From assembly GCA_023665475.1 (NCBI GenBank), contig JAMPEB010000020.1, forward strand, positions 1 through 52,040: a stretch of DNA of 52,040 nucleotides, given 5' to 3'. A program made the position numbers and the translations under genes. Numbering within the stretch: position 1 is the first letter of the stretch; each line of letters starts with the position of its first letter. Below are positions 41,539 through 49,161 of this stretch, one piece after another. The notes under the pieces were generated by a model. The model saw only the letters and a list, made by a program, of their open reading frames with translations. It did no database searches and was not told the origin of the DNA. Source of the stretch: Lachnoclostridium sp. Its GTDB lineage: Bacteria > Bacillota > Clostridia > Lachnospirales > Lachnospiraceae.

Positions 41539-43668
41539 ATGGGAAATGTTGATTTGAAAAGTCCGGCGCTTTATACCAACAGGGAATTAAGCTGGGTGCA
41601 GTTCGACCAGAGGGTGCTAAACGAGGCAAGGGATAAAAACAATCCCCTTTTTGAGCGTCTGAAATTTTTAAGCATCACTGCGTCCAATCTGGATGAATTT
41701 TTTATGATTCGGGTAGCATCTTTGAAGGACATGGTAAATGCGGGATATGAAAAGCCTGATATTGCCGGAATGACCCCTTCCGTACAGCTTGACCAATTAG
41801 ACAAGGCGATTCATGATCTGGTGGATATGCAATATTCCACTTACAATCGCTCCCTGTTGCCCCTGCTGGAAAAAAGCGGTCTTCATGTGATTCGGTATCA
41901 TGAGGAGCTGTCCGAGGAAGAGGCAGCCTATATTGACAGCTATTTTGAGGATAATGTATATCCGGTCCTGACCCCTCTGGCGGTGGATTCTTCCAGACCT
42001 TTTCCGCTGATTCGCAACAAGACCCTGAATATAGGAGCCATGGTCACCAAAAAAGAAGGAAAGGGTGAATTGGAATTTGCTACGGTACAGGTGCCGGGGG
42101 TTTTGGAACGCATTGTGCAGCTGCCCTCGGAAGGAAAAGCCAAAAAAGTCATTTTTTTGGAGGAAATTATTGAGCGCAACATTCATAAACTGTTCTTGAA
42201 TTATGATATTGTGTGCGCTCATCCCTACCGTATCATGAGAAATGCCGATTTGACCATTGAAGAGGACGAGGCGGCCGATTTGCTCAAGGAAATTGAAAAA
42301 CTGTTGAAGAAGCGCCAATGGGGGGAAGCAATCCGTCTGGAGGTGGAGGAGGGCATGGACAAACGCCTGCTCAAATTCCTGAAAATAGAGCTTCAGGTAG
42401 GTATTTCCCAGATATATTCCATAGACGGTCCTTTAGATCTGACCGTGTTAATGAAAATGTATGCCTTGGACGGTTTCCAGCATTTAAAGACTCCGAAATA
42501 CGAACCCCAGCCGGTGCCGGAGCTTCCGGCAGGCTGCGATATTTTTGAAGAGATACGGAAAGATGATATTCTGTTGCATCATCCCTATCAGACCTTTGGC
42601 CCTGTGGTAGAGTTTATCCGCCAGGCGGCAAAGGACCCTGAGGTGCTTGCCATTAAACAGACCTTATACCGTGTCAGCGGCAATTCCCCTATTATTGCGG
42701 CGCTTGCACAGGCGGCCGAAAACGGCAAACAGGTAACGGTGCTGGTGGAGTTGAAAGCCCGCTTTGACGAGGAGAACAATATCGGCTGGGCAAAGATGTT
42801 GGAGAAAGCGGGATGTCATGTTCTGTACGGACTGGTGGGCTTAAAAACCCACTGTAAGATAACGCTGGTAGTGCGCAGGGAGGAGGACGGCATACGCCGG
42901 TATGTGCATTTGGGAACCGGCAATTATAATGACGCCACGGCAAAGCTTTATACGGATGTAGGACTTCTTACCTGTCTGGAAACCATAGGGGAGGATGCGA
43001 CGGCAGTGTTTAATATGCTGTCCGGTTATTCGGAACCCCTGTTTTGGAATAAACTTTCGCTGGCTCCCCTGTGGCTGAAGGATAGGTTCCTTTATCTGAT
43101 TGACAGGGAGAAAAAATACGCCCTGGAGGGCAGACCGGCGCGCATTATCGCCAAGATGAATTCTCTCTGTGACAGGGACATTATAGCGGCTCTTTATGAA
43201 GCCAGCGCGGCCGGAGTGAAAATCGATCTGATTGTCAGGGGTATCTGCTGTTTAAAGGTGGGAATCCCCGGAGTCAGTGAGAATATCACGGTTCGCTCCA
43301 TTGTGGGGAATTTTTTGGAGCACAGCAGAATCTTTTATTTCCAGAATAATGATCATTATGAGATATACTGCGGCAGCGCTGACTGGATGCCCAGAAATCT
43401 GGAGCGCCGGGTGGAAATTATGTTCCCCATCGTAAAGGAAAAACTGCGGGAAGAACTGCTCCACATTTTAGAGAATCAATTAAAAGATACTGTGAAAGCA
43501 TCGATGCTGCAGCCGGACGGAACTTATGATAGAGTGGACAGAAGAGGAAAAAGAAGTTTTAACTCTCAAGATGCGTTTTGCAGGGAAGCTACCGATAAGA
43601 TAAAGGCATTGGAAGAAAGGGTGAAGGGGAGCAGGCGCTTTGTACCCGAGACCAATGCGGAAGCATAA
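41539..43668 (+). CDS. ppk: Polyphosphate kinase 1
   Basis: Polymerises ATP gamma-phosphate into polyphosphate, reversibly. The N-terminal domain begins NRELSWVQFDQRVLNEA, and the two catalytic domains of the phospholipase-D fold carry the histidines GLKTHCKITL (near residue 436, phosphorylated) and LEHSRIFYF (near 594). VHLGTGNYND is also typical. The 709-residue length is normal. I prefer ATG 41539 (GGAG, 6 nt spacing) to ATG 41527, whose SD is too close. Operon: DUF815, ppx, ppk, probably maf. Confidence 0.95.
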   Translation: MGNVDLKSPALYTNRELSWVQFDQRVLNEARDKNNPLFERLKFLSITASNLDEFFMIRVASLKDMVNAGYEKPDIAGMTPSVQLDQLDKAIHDLVDMQYSTYNRSLLPLLEKSGLHVIRYHEELSEEEAAYIDSYFEDNVYPVLTPLAVDSSRPFPLIRNKTLNIGAMVTKKEGKGELEFATVQVPGVLERIVQLPSEGKAKKVIFLEEIIERNIHKLFLNYDIVCAHPYRIMRNADLTIEEDEAADLLKEIEKLLKKRQWGEAIRLEVEEGMDKRLLKFLKIELQVGISQIYSIDGPLDLTVLMKMYALDGFQHLKTPKYEPQPVPELPAGCDIFEEIRKDDILLHHPYQTFGPVVEFIRQAAKDPEVLAIKQTLYRVSGNSPIIAALAQAAENGKQVTVLVELKARFDEENNIGWAKMLEKAGCHVLYGLVGLKTHCKITLVVRREEDGIRRYVHLGTGNYNDATAKLYTDVGLLTCLETIGEDATAVFNMLSGYSEPLFWNKLSLAPLWLKDRFLYLIDREKKYALEGRPARIIAKMNSLCDRDIIAALYEASAAGVKIDLIVRGICCLKVGIPGVSENITVRSIVGNFLEHSRIFYFQNNDHYEIYCGSADWMPRNLERRVEIMFPIVKEKLREELLHILENQLKDTVKASMLQPDGTYDRVDRRGKRSFNSQDAFCREATDKIKALEERVKGSRRFVPETNAEA

Positions 43669-43669
43669 T

Positions 43670-43698
43670 GCCGTTTACGCGGCGGAATGAGAGGAAAT
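43670..43698 (+). promoter_or_regulatory. GCCGY hairpin and SD cassette before maf
   Basis: The hairpin GCCGT-TTAC-GCGGC (43670-43683) is followed by GGAATGAGAGGAAAT and the ATG. The same arrangement precedes the hydrogenase operon (323-351), with a G-C pair changed to G-T. Confidence 0.6.
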
Positions 43699-44277
43699 AT
43701 GAGGATTATTCTGGCTTCGGCTTCGCCCAGAAGGAGGGAGCTGTTAGAACAAATAGGACTTCATTTTGAAGTCAGGGTCAGTGATGTGGAGGAAAAGGTG
43801 TGCGTTCATGCGCCGGAACTCTTGGTTCAGGAGCTGTCAAGGCAGAAGGCGGAGGCGGTTTTTGAGGAGCTGTCAACAGAAAAAACATCAGAGGATTTTT
43901 TGGTTATCGGCGCGGATACGGTAGTGGCATATGAAGGCAGGATATTGGGAAAGCCTGAGGATGCCGAAGATGCGGTACAAATGCTTCAGCTTTTGCAGGG
44001 GCATACCCATGAGGTTTACACGGGAGTGACGCTGTTATATCAGGGCAGCAACAAAGAAAGAGACAAAAAGACCTTCCATGAGGTGACAAAGGTACATTTC
44101 TATCCTATGAGCAGGAAAGAGATTGACGCTTATGTGGAGACGGGAGAGCCCCTTGACAAGGCGGGAGCCTATGGGATTCAGGGGATTTTTGCAAGGTATG
44201 TCAAAGGAATCGAAGGAGACTATAATAATGTGGTAGGTCTGCCGGTAGGGAGACTGTATCAGGAAATAAAAGTTTGA
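43699..44277 (+). CDS. maf: Maf family nucleotide pyrophosphatase
   Basis: Hydrolyses non-canonical or canonical nucleoside triphosphates, thought to limit their misincorporation and to act in septum control. Motifs: MRIILASASPRRRELL at the N-terminus, VIGADTVVAYEGRILGKP with the catalytic Asp, GVTLL, and YVETGEPLDKAGAYGIQG. 192 residues is normal. ATG 43699 has AGAGGA 4 nt upstream; ATG 43687 is in frame and rejected on SD position. Subtype (dTTP/UTP) is suggested by the family but not certain. Confidence 0.94.
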   Translation: MRIILASASPRRRELLEQIGLHFEVRVSDVEEKVCVHAPELLVQELSRQKAEAVFEELSTEKTSEDFLVIGADTVVAYEGRILGKPEDAEDAVQMLQLLQGHTHEVYTGVTLLYQGSNKERDKKTFHEVTKVHFYPMSRKEIDAYVETGEPLDKAGAYGIQGIFARYVKGIEGDYNNVVGLPVGRLYQEIKV

Positions 44278-44300
44278 AAGTAAACTTTCAAACTCTTTAT
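44272..44300 (+). terminator. Terminator overlapping the maf stop
   Basis: GTTTGAAAGT-AA-ACTTTCAAAC (44272-44293) is a perfect 10-bp stem followed by TCTTTATT. The stop codon lies in the first arm. Confidence 0.75.
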
Positions 44301-44308
44301 TGGTAGCA

Positions 44309-44387
44309 GTATCGCAGGCAGAAGCCTGCGATACATGACAACAGGGTTTGCGAAGCGGTTCCTGTTGTATGCGGGGGTATAAGAACA
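44309..44387 (+). repeat. Hairpin pair, including 49-nt repeat copy 2
   Basis: GTATCGCAGGC-AGAA-GCCTGCGATAC (44309-44334) is a perfect 11-bp stem. Next comes the 49-nt repeat (44338-44387) with CAACAGG...CCTGTTG, matching the minus strand at 28588-28637 with one change. The region leads into the SD of the acidic protein gene. Confidence 0.85.
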
Positions 44388-44410
44388 TGAAATTTAAGGA
44401 GGTCAGGACT

Positions 44411-44674
44411 ATGCAGGAATATGACGATGCCGTACTGCAATGTTTTTTGGAAAATCAGTCCCGGCTCTTTCCCAAGCCTGTGGTGCACAGCCTTGAGGAA
44501 GCCGAGGATTTTTTGGAGGAGTGTATGGCGGTTGTGGTAAATTCCGCGGAGGAGGTCATGGAATTTTTTGAGGAGGAAGGACTTGATCTGGAAGGCCTTG
44601 AGGGGGATGAGATTTTGGAAGCGGAAGAAGTGTTTGATATCGGAGATGGCAGATATCTGATTGTGGGTGTATAA
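44411..44674 (+). CDS. Small acidic conserved protein of unknown function
   Basis: An 87-residue protein MQEYDDAVLQCFLENQSRLF with a strongly acidic middle (EEAEDFLEECMA, EEVMEFFEEEGLDLEGLEGDE) and a C-terminal GDGRYLIVGV strand. It probably forms two helices and a short beta element. Similar proteins occur in Lachnospiraceae and are sometimes labelled glyoxalase, without catalytic residues that I can see. ATG 44411 has a perfect AAGGAGGT 8 nt upstream, so it is well translated. It converges on the PHP-HAD gene with two bases between the stops. Confidence 0.75.
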   Translation: MQEYDDAVLQCFLENQSRLFPKPVVHSLEEAEDFLEECMAVVVNSAEEVMEFFEEEGLDLEGLEGDEILEAEEVFDIGDGRYLIVGV

Positions 44675-44676
44675 GT

Positions 44677-46329
44677 TCACCACAGGATTTCCAACAGACC
44701 ATCCTCGTCATTGGTCTTCTGTATTATGATATCCGCAGCCTGCTTCACTGCGGGGTCGGCATTTGCCATGGCGATGCCCACATGGGCTGCCTCGATCATG
44801 GAGATATCGTTCTGGGCGTCTCCGGCGGCATAGGTGTGTGTGCGCAGAATGGGCAGATAATCCGTCACGAAGCGCAGGGCGTTGCCCTTTCCGGCTTCTA
44901 TGGGCAGTATTTCCATAAAGCGGCTGCCGGAAAAGACGATTTGAATTCTGTCCTTCAGTCCTTCGCAGGAAAGCAACTCGTCACGAAAGCGCTCCAGAAC
45001 GGATTTATCCGTCAGGTGTATGGTCTGAAGCTTGATGCTTCCCACGGAAAGTGCGCCCGCTAAGTCATCCACACATTTGAGGGGCATATGGATGCGGCTT
45101 GTATAGTAGCGGAGCTCTTCGTTCATACCATAACATACGATTTCGGAAGCTGTGTATCCATGAATATGGATACCGGCTTCTTTTGCTTTCAGTACAATAA
45201 ATGCCGCGTCACTGCCGCTTATCTGATATTCCAAAATGGGCTTCCTGCGGTCGCAGTCATAGACCAAAGCCCCGTTATAGGCACTGATGAGCATATTGGG
45301 ATAGGCAATGCCCTCTGTTTCCCTGATTTCCAAAACACTGGGCAGAGGTCTGCCGGAACTTAAGATAAGCTGATGACCGGCAGCAGTCATGCGGTTTAAG
45401 GCGTCCCTCATGGCGGAACTTATGGTGCAGTCGTTCCTAAGAAGTGTGCCGTCCAAATCGCAAAACAATAAATTACAGGTGCTTTTTTTAAGATTTTCCC
45501 AGATTTCGTCGGGAACACAGAGCTTTCCGTAACCTGTGCCCAGATCCAAACCCGGCTTGTTACTGCCATGGAAATCGGAACCGCCGCTGATAAGCAGATG
45601 ATATTTTCCGGCAAGAGCCCGGATTTGACGCTCTTCTGCGGCGTCATAAGTGCTATAGACTGCCTCAATGCCGATAAGTCCTGCCGCCTTTAAGCGGGCA
45701 ACCAGAGTATCCAGTCTGTCGTCACTGAGATGATAGAGAATGGGGTGAGCCAGAACGGGAATTCCTCCCGCCTTTAAAATCAGCTCCACAGCCATTTCGG
45801 GAGAAACCTTCTCCCGTGGAATAAAATAAGGACAATGGTCGCCAATATATCGCTCAAATGCTTCTTTCATACTATTTATATAACCGTGATTTAACATATA
45901 CTTGGCATAATGGGCACGGGTAATGACGGCATCGGGAAATTCTTCCATCAGTTTTTCATAGCTGATGTCCATACCCGTTTCCTTATGGAGCAGGTCGCAC
46001 ATTTTCCTGTTGCGGGTAGTGCGGGAATCTACAAATTCCTTTAAATAAGCGCAAAAGGAAGGATTTTTGTAATCAATGTCCAGCCCTACGATATGCACAT
46101 CGCAGCCCTCATATTCCGTGGAAAATTCAATGCCGGGTATAACACCGGGAACGAAGTTCCCATTTTTCCTCAGACTTTCCGCATAGGTCAAAGCTTCCTC
46201 CAAGCCGTCCACGGTATCATGGTCTGTCAGGGCAAAGGCGCTCAAGCCTTTTTCCATGGCATAATCCACCAGTTGTTTTGGGGTAAAGCTGCCATCGGAA
46301 CGGTTAGAGTGTACATGTAAGTCTACCAT
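44677..46329 (-). CDS. PHP phosphoesterase fused to a Cof-type HAD phosphatase
   Basis: A 550-residue two-domain enzyme. Residues 1-280 are a PHP domain: MVDLHVHSNRSDGSF, LTDHDTVDGL, PGIEFSTEY, VLAHPILYH and GSDFHGSN supply the metal ligands, as in RNase AM/YciV-type phosphoesterases. Residues 287-550 are a HAD-IIB (Cof) phosphatase: LFCDLDGTLL with the nucleophile Asp, LSSGRP, KGNALRFV and AAGDAQNDISMIEAA. Each half is normally a separate protein, and both look intact. ATG 46329 has GAGG 7 nt upstream and sits 3 bases before the ABC-F stop on the same strand, so the two genes are translationally coupled. Confidence 0.88.
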   Translation of the reverse strand: MVDLHVHSNRSDGSFTPKQLVDYAMEKGLSAFALTDHDTVDGLEEALTYAESLRKNGNFVPGVIPGIEFSTEYEGCDVHIVGLDIDYKNPSFCAYLKEFVDSRTTRNRKMCDLLHKETGMDISYEKLMEEFPDAVITRAHYAKYMLNHGYINSMKEAFERYIGDHCPYFIPREKVSPEMAVELILKAGGIPVLAHPILYHLSDDRLDTLVARLKAAGLIGIEAVYSTYDAAEERQIRALAGKYHLLISGGSDFHGSNKPGLDLGTGYGKLCVPDEIWENLKKSTCNLLFCDLDGTLLRNDCTISSAMRDALNRMTAAGHQLILSSGRPLPSVLEIRETEGIAYPNMLISAYNGALVYDCDRRKPILEYQISGSDAAFIVLKAKEAGIHIHGYTASEIVCYGMNEELRYYTSRIHMPLKCVDDLAGALSVGSIKLQTIHLTDKSVLERFRDELLSCEGLKDRIQIVFSGSRFMEILPIEAGKGNALRFVTDYLPILRTHTYAAGDAQNDISMIEAAHVGIAMANADPAVKQAADIIIQKTNDEDGLLEILW

Positions 46330-46331
46330 AA

Positions 46332-47969
46332 TCAATCCTCATCTTCATCTCTGTTTGCAGTAAATACGGTGCGTTTTCTTGCCATTTCGTCACTTGCCAG
46401 ATACTCGTCATAGGTGGTAATCTTGTCAATCAGAGTGCCGTCCGGCAAAATTTCCATAATACGGTTGGCGGTGGTTTCCACAAACTGATGGTCATGACAG
46501 GAGAATAACGCCACTCCGGGGAACTTGATCAGTCCGTTGTTTAACGCCGTAATGGATTCCATATCCAGATGGTTGGTCGGTTCGTCAAAAATCAGGCAGT
46601 TGGCGCCGCTTATCATCATCTTGGAAAGCAGACAGCGCACCTTTTCGCCTCCGGAAAGCACCTTTACTTTTTTGACGCCGTCCTCGCCGGCAAACAGCAT
46701 ACGCCCCAGAAAGCCCCTTACATAGGTTACATCCTTTACGGGGGAATAGCCGGTAAGCCAATCCGTGATGGTCAGGTCATTGTTAAACTCTGCGGTATTG
46801 TCTTTTGGAAAATAGGAAAGGGAAGTGGTAACGCCCCATTTATAGCTACCTTCATCCGGCTCCAGCTCCCCGCTTAAAATCTGAAACAGGGTAGTTTTTG
46901 CCAGCTCGTTTCCTCCCACAAAAGCAATTTTGTCATCATGTCCCACAATAAAAGAAATATCGTTCAGTACCTTTTCTCCGTTGACGGTTTTGGACAGATG
47001 CTCCACTGTCAGCACCTCGTTGCCGATTTCCCGTTCCGGACGGAAATCAATATAGGGATATTTTCTGCTGGAAGGTCTGATTTCTTCCAATTCGATTTTT
47101 TCAAGGGCGCGCTTTCTGGAAGTAGCCTGTTTGGATTTGGAAGCATTGGCGGAAAAGCGGGAAATAAACTCCTGCAGTTCCTTGATTTTCTCTTCTTTCT
47201 TTTTGTTGGCTTCCTTCATCTGTTTGATAAGGAGCTGGCTGGATTCGTACCAGAAATCATAGTTGCCGGCATAGAGCTGAATCTTGCCATAGTCGATATC
47301 CGCGGTATGGGTGCAGACCTTATTTAAGAAATAGCGGTCATGGGACACCACGATCACCGTATTTTCAAAATCAATGAGAAAGTCCTCCAGCCATGCAATA
47401 GCATCCAGATCCAGATGGTTGGTGGGCTCGTCCAAAAGCAGAATATCGGGATTGCCGAACAGAGCCTTGGCAAGCAGCACCTTTACCTTTAAACTGCCGT
47501 CCAAATCTTTCATCAGAGAATAATGAAAGGAAGTATCAATGCCCAGACCGTTTAACAGCATGGCGGCGTTACTCTCGGCTTCCCAGCCGTCCATTTCCGC
47601 AAACTCCGCTTCCAACTCACTTGCCCGGATGCCGTCCTCATCGGAGAAATCTTCCTTGGCGTAAATGGCGTCTTTTTCTTTCATAATCTGATAAAGCCGC
47701 TCATTTCCCATGATTACGGTGTCCATTACATTATAATCATCATACTTGAAATGATCCTGTTCCAACACGGAAAGCCTCTGTCCCGGAGTAATGACCACAT
47801 CCCCAGTGGTAGTTTCCAACTGTCCGGAGAGGATTTTCAAAAATGTGGACTTTCCGGCGCCGTTAGCGCCAATCAGACCATAACAGTTCCCTTCCGTAAA
47901 CTTGATGTTGACATCCTCAAATAAGGCTTTTTTACCGATTCGTAAAGTTACATTATTCGCACTGATCAT
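46332..47969 (-). CDS. ABC-F family ATPase (YkpA/YbiT-like)
   Basis: A soluble two-ATPase-domain protein acting at the ribosome, not a transporter. Domain 1: Walker A GANGAGKST, signature LDGSLKVKVLLAKAL, Walker B LLLDEPTNHLDL. The linker (about 225-300) is Lys/Glu-rich. Domain 2: signature LSGGEKVRCLLSKMM and IFDEPTNHLDM. The domain 2 P-loop reads GGNELAKTT, with Ala in place of the last Gly, and the first signature lacks the LSGGQ core; both variations are seen in this subgroup. 545 residues is normal. It is translated just before the PHP-HAD gene. Antibiotic resistance is not implied. Confidence 0.93.
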   Translation of the reverse strand: MISANNVTLRIGKKALFEDVNIKFTEGNCYGLIGANGAGKSTFLKILSGQLETTTGDVVITPGQRLSVLEQDHFKYDDYNVMDTVIMGNERLYQIMKEKDAIYAKEDFSDEDGIRASELEAEFAEMDGWEAESNAAMLLNGLGIDTSFHYSLMKDLDGSLKVKVLLAKALFGNPDILLLDEPTNHLDLDAIAWLEDFLIDFENTVIVVSHDRYFLNKVCTHTADIDYGKIQLYAGNYDFWYESSQLLIKQMKEANKKKEEKIKELQEFISRFSANASKSKQATSRKRALEKIELEEIRPSSRKYPYIDFRPEREIGNEVLTVEHLSKTVNGEKVLNDISFIVGHDDKIAFVGGNELAKTTLFQILSGELEPDEGSYKWGVTTSLSYFPKDNTAEFNNDLTITDWLTGYSPVKDVTYVRGFLGRMLFAGEDGVKKVKVLSGGEKVRCLLSKMMISGANCLIFDEPTNHLDMESITALNNGLIKFPGVALFSCHDHQFVETTANRIMEILPDGTLIDKITTYDEYLASDEMARKRTVFTANRDEDED

Positions 47970-48052
47970 AATTTACATAAACCTTTCTCTAGTTATTCAT
48001 GACAATAGAATTTTCGCGAAACATGAATTCCGTTGTTATCCATACTTTTTCT

Positions 48053-48080
48053 ATTTTACAGGAAATTACGGAAAATGCAA
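48053..48080 (-). promoter_or_regulatory. Promoter for the ABC-F / PHP-HAD operon
   Basis: On the minus strand TTGCAT (48075-48080), 16-nt spacer, TAAAAT (48053-48058), about 84 nt before the ABC-F start. Confidence 0.6.
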
Positions 48081-48105
48081 GCATTCACAAAAATATTGTA
48101 ACAGT

Positions 48106-48133
48106 TTGCTCCATTCATGGAATATTATAAAAT
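48106..48133 (+). promoter_or_regulatory. Candidate promoter for the GDPD gene
   Basis: TTGCTC (48106-48111), 16-nt spacer, TAAAAT (48128-48133). The 240-nt divergent region holds nothing else I can name. Confidence 0.45.
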
Positions 48134-48210
48134 ATTTTAAAGATTTTCTTAAGGGGCTTGAAGAATTAAAAAGATGGGAGTAAAGTCAAATAGGCGATGC
48201 GGAGGTTGAT

Positions 48211-49065
48211 ATGAGTACAGTAGCTGTGATTGTCATAAGTTTTATGATTTGCCTGATAGTGATATATTTATTTCTTTTGATGCCGAGAGTAAGTGCGAAA
48301 CCTGACATGGCGATTTTCAAAAATTGTCTCTATGCCCATAGAGGATTGCACGATAACCATACAAATGCCCCGGAAAATTCCCTTTCGGCATTTCGCAGGG
48401 CGTTAAATGCGGGATTCGGAATAGAATTGGATGTACAGCTTACCAAGGACAGGATTCCCGTGATATTCCATGACTTTACTTTGGACAGGGTCTGCGGCGC
48501 AAAGGGAAAAGTCTGTGATTATACTTATGAGGAGTTACAGCAGTTCTCCTTGTGCGGTTCCGGGGAAAAGATTCCGAAACTGGCGGATGTATTGGATATG
48601 ATTCAGGGAAAGGTGCCGCTGATTGTGGAACTGAAAATCGAGAGGAAGGATATTTCCCTCTGCCCCATTGCGGACGCCTTGCTCTCAGACTATAAGGGAT
48701 TATACTGCATAGAATCTTTTAATCCGCTGGGGCTTAACTGGTACAGAAAAAACAGGGGCAGTATCGTGCGGGGACAGCTTTCGGACGCTTTTTTACGGAC
48801 GGAGGCAGCAGGAAATACAAGCGGCGGCGTGCGGGTTTTGTATTATGCGTTGCAGAATCTGCTGGTCAATTTTTTAAGCAGACCGGATTTTATCTCTTAT
48901 AATTGCAAATTCGGAAACAATCTGCCCTTAAAGCTCTGCAGAAAGCTTTTTCATGCCAAGGCGGCGGCATGGACGGTGAAAAACCAAGAGGAGCTTGAAA
49001 AGGTAAGACCGTATTTTGACATCTTTATTTTTGACAGTTTTCTGCCCGATAAAAATGACAGGTGA
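48211..49065 (+). CDS. Membrane-anchored glycerophosphodiester phosphodiesterase
   Basis: Hydrolyses glycerophosphodiesters to glycerol-3-phosphate and an alcohol. A single transmembrane helix (about 5-25) tethers the 284-residue protein. The GDPD motifs are YAHRGLHDN, NAPENSLSAFRRAL, IELDVQLTKDRIPVIFHD and LIVELKIER, with the catalytic His pair and metal ligands present. The start has GGAGG 5 nt upstream. It is monocistronic between the ABC-F operon (divergent) and ppdK. Orientation of the catalytic domain relative to the membrane is not certain. Confidence 0.92.
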   Translation: MSTVAVIVISFMICLIVIYLFLLMPRVSAKPDMAIFKNCLYAHRGLHDNHTNAPENSLSAFRRALNAGFGIELDVQLTKDRIPVIFHDFTLDRVCGAKGKVCDYTYEELQQFSLCGSGEKIPKLADVLDMIQGKVPLIVELKIERKDISLCPIADALLSDYKGLYCIESFNPLGLNWYRKNRGSIVRGQLSDAFLRTEAAGNTSGGVRVLYYALQNLLVNFLSRPDFISYNCKFGNNLPLKLCRKLFHAKAAAWTVKNQEELEKVRPYFDIFIFDSFLPDKNDR

Positions 49066-49076
49066 GAAAATAGTGC

Positions 49077-49105
49077 TTGCTATTCTGTAAACTACTTGCT
49101 ATGAT
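49077..49105 (+). promoter_or_regulatory. Promoter for ppdK
   Basis: TTGCTA (49077-49082), 17-nt spacer, TATGAT (49100-49105), 56 nt before the start. Confidence 0.7.
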
Positions 49106-49161
49106 GGATTTACATGACAGTAGTATACTGCCAAATGAGAGGCGGAGAAATGGAGAATATT

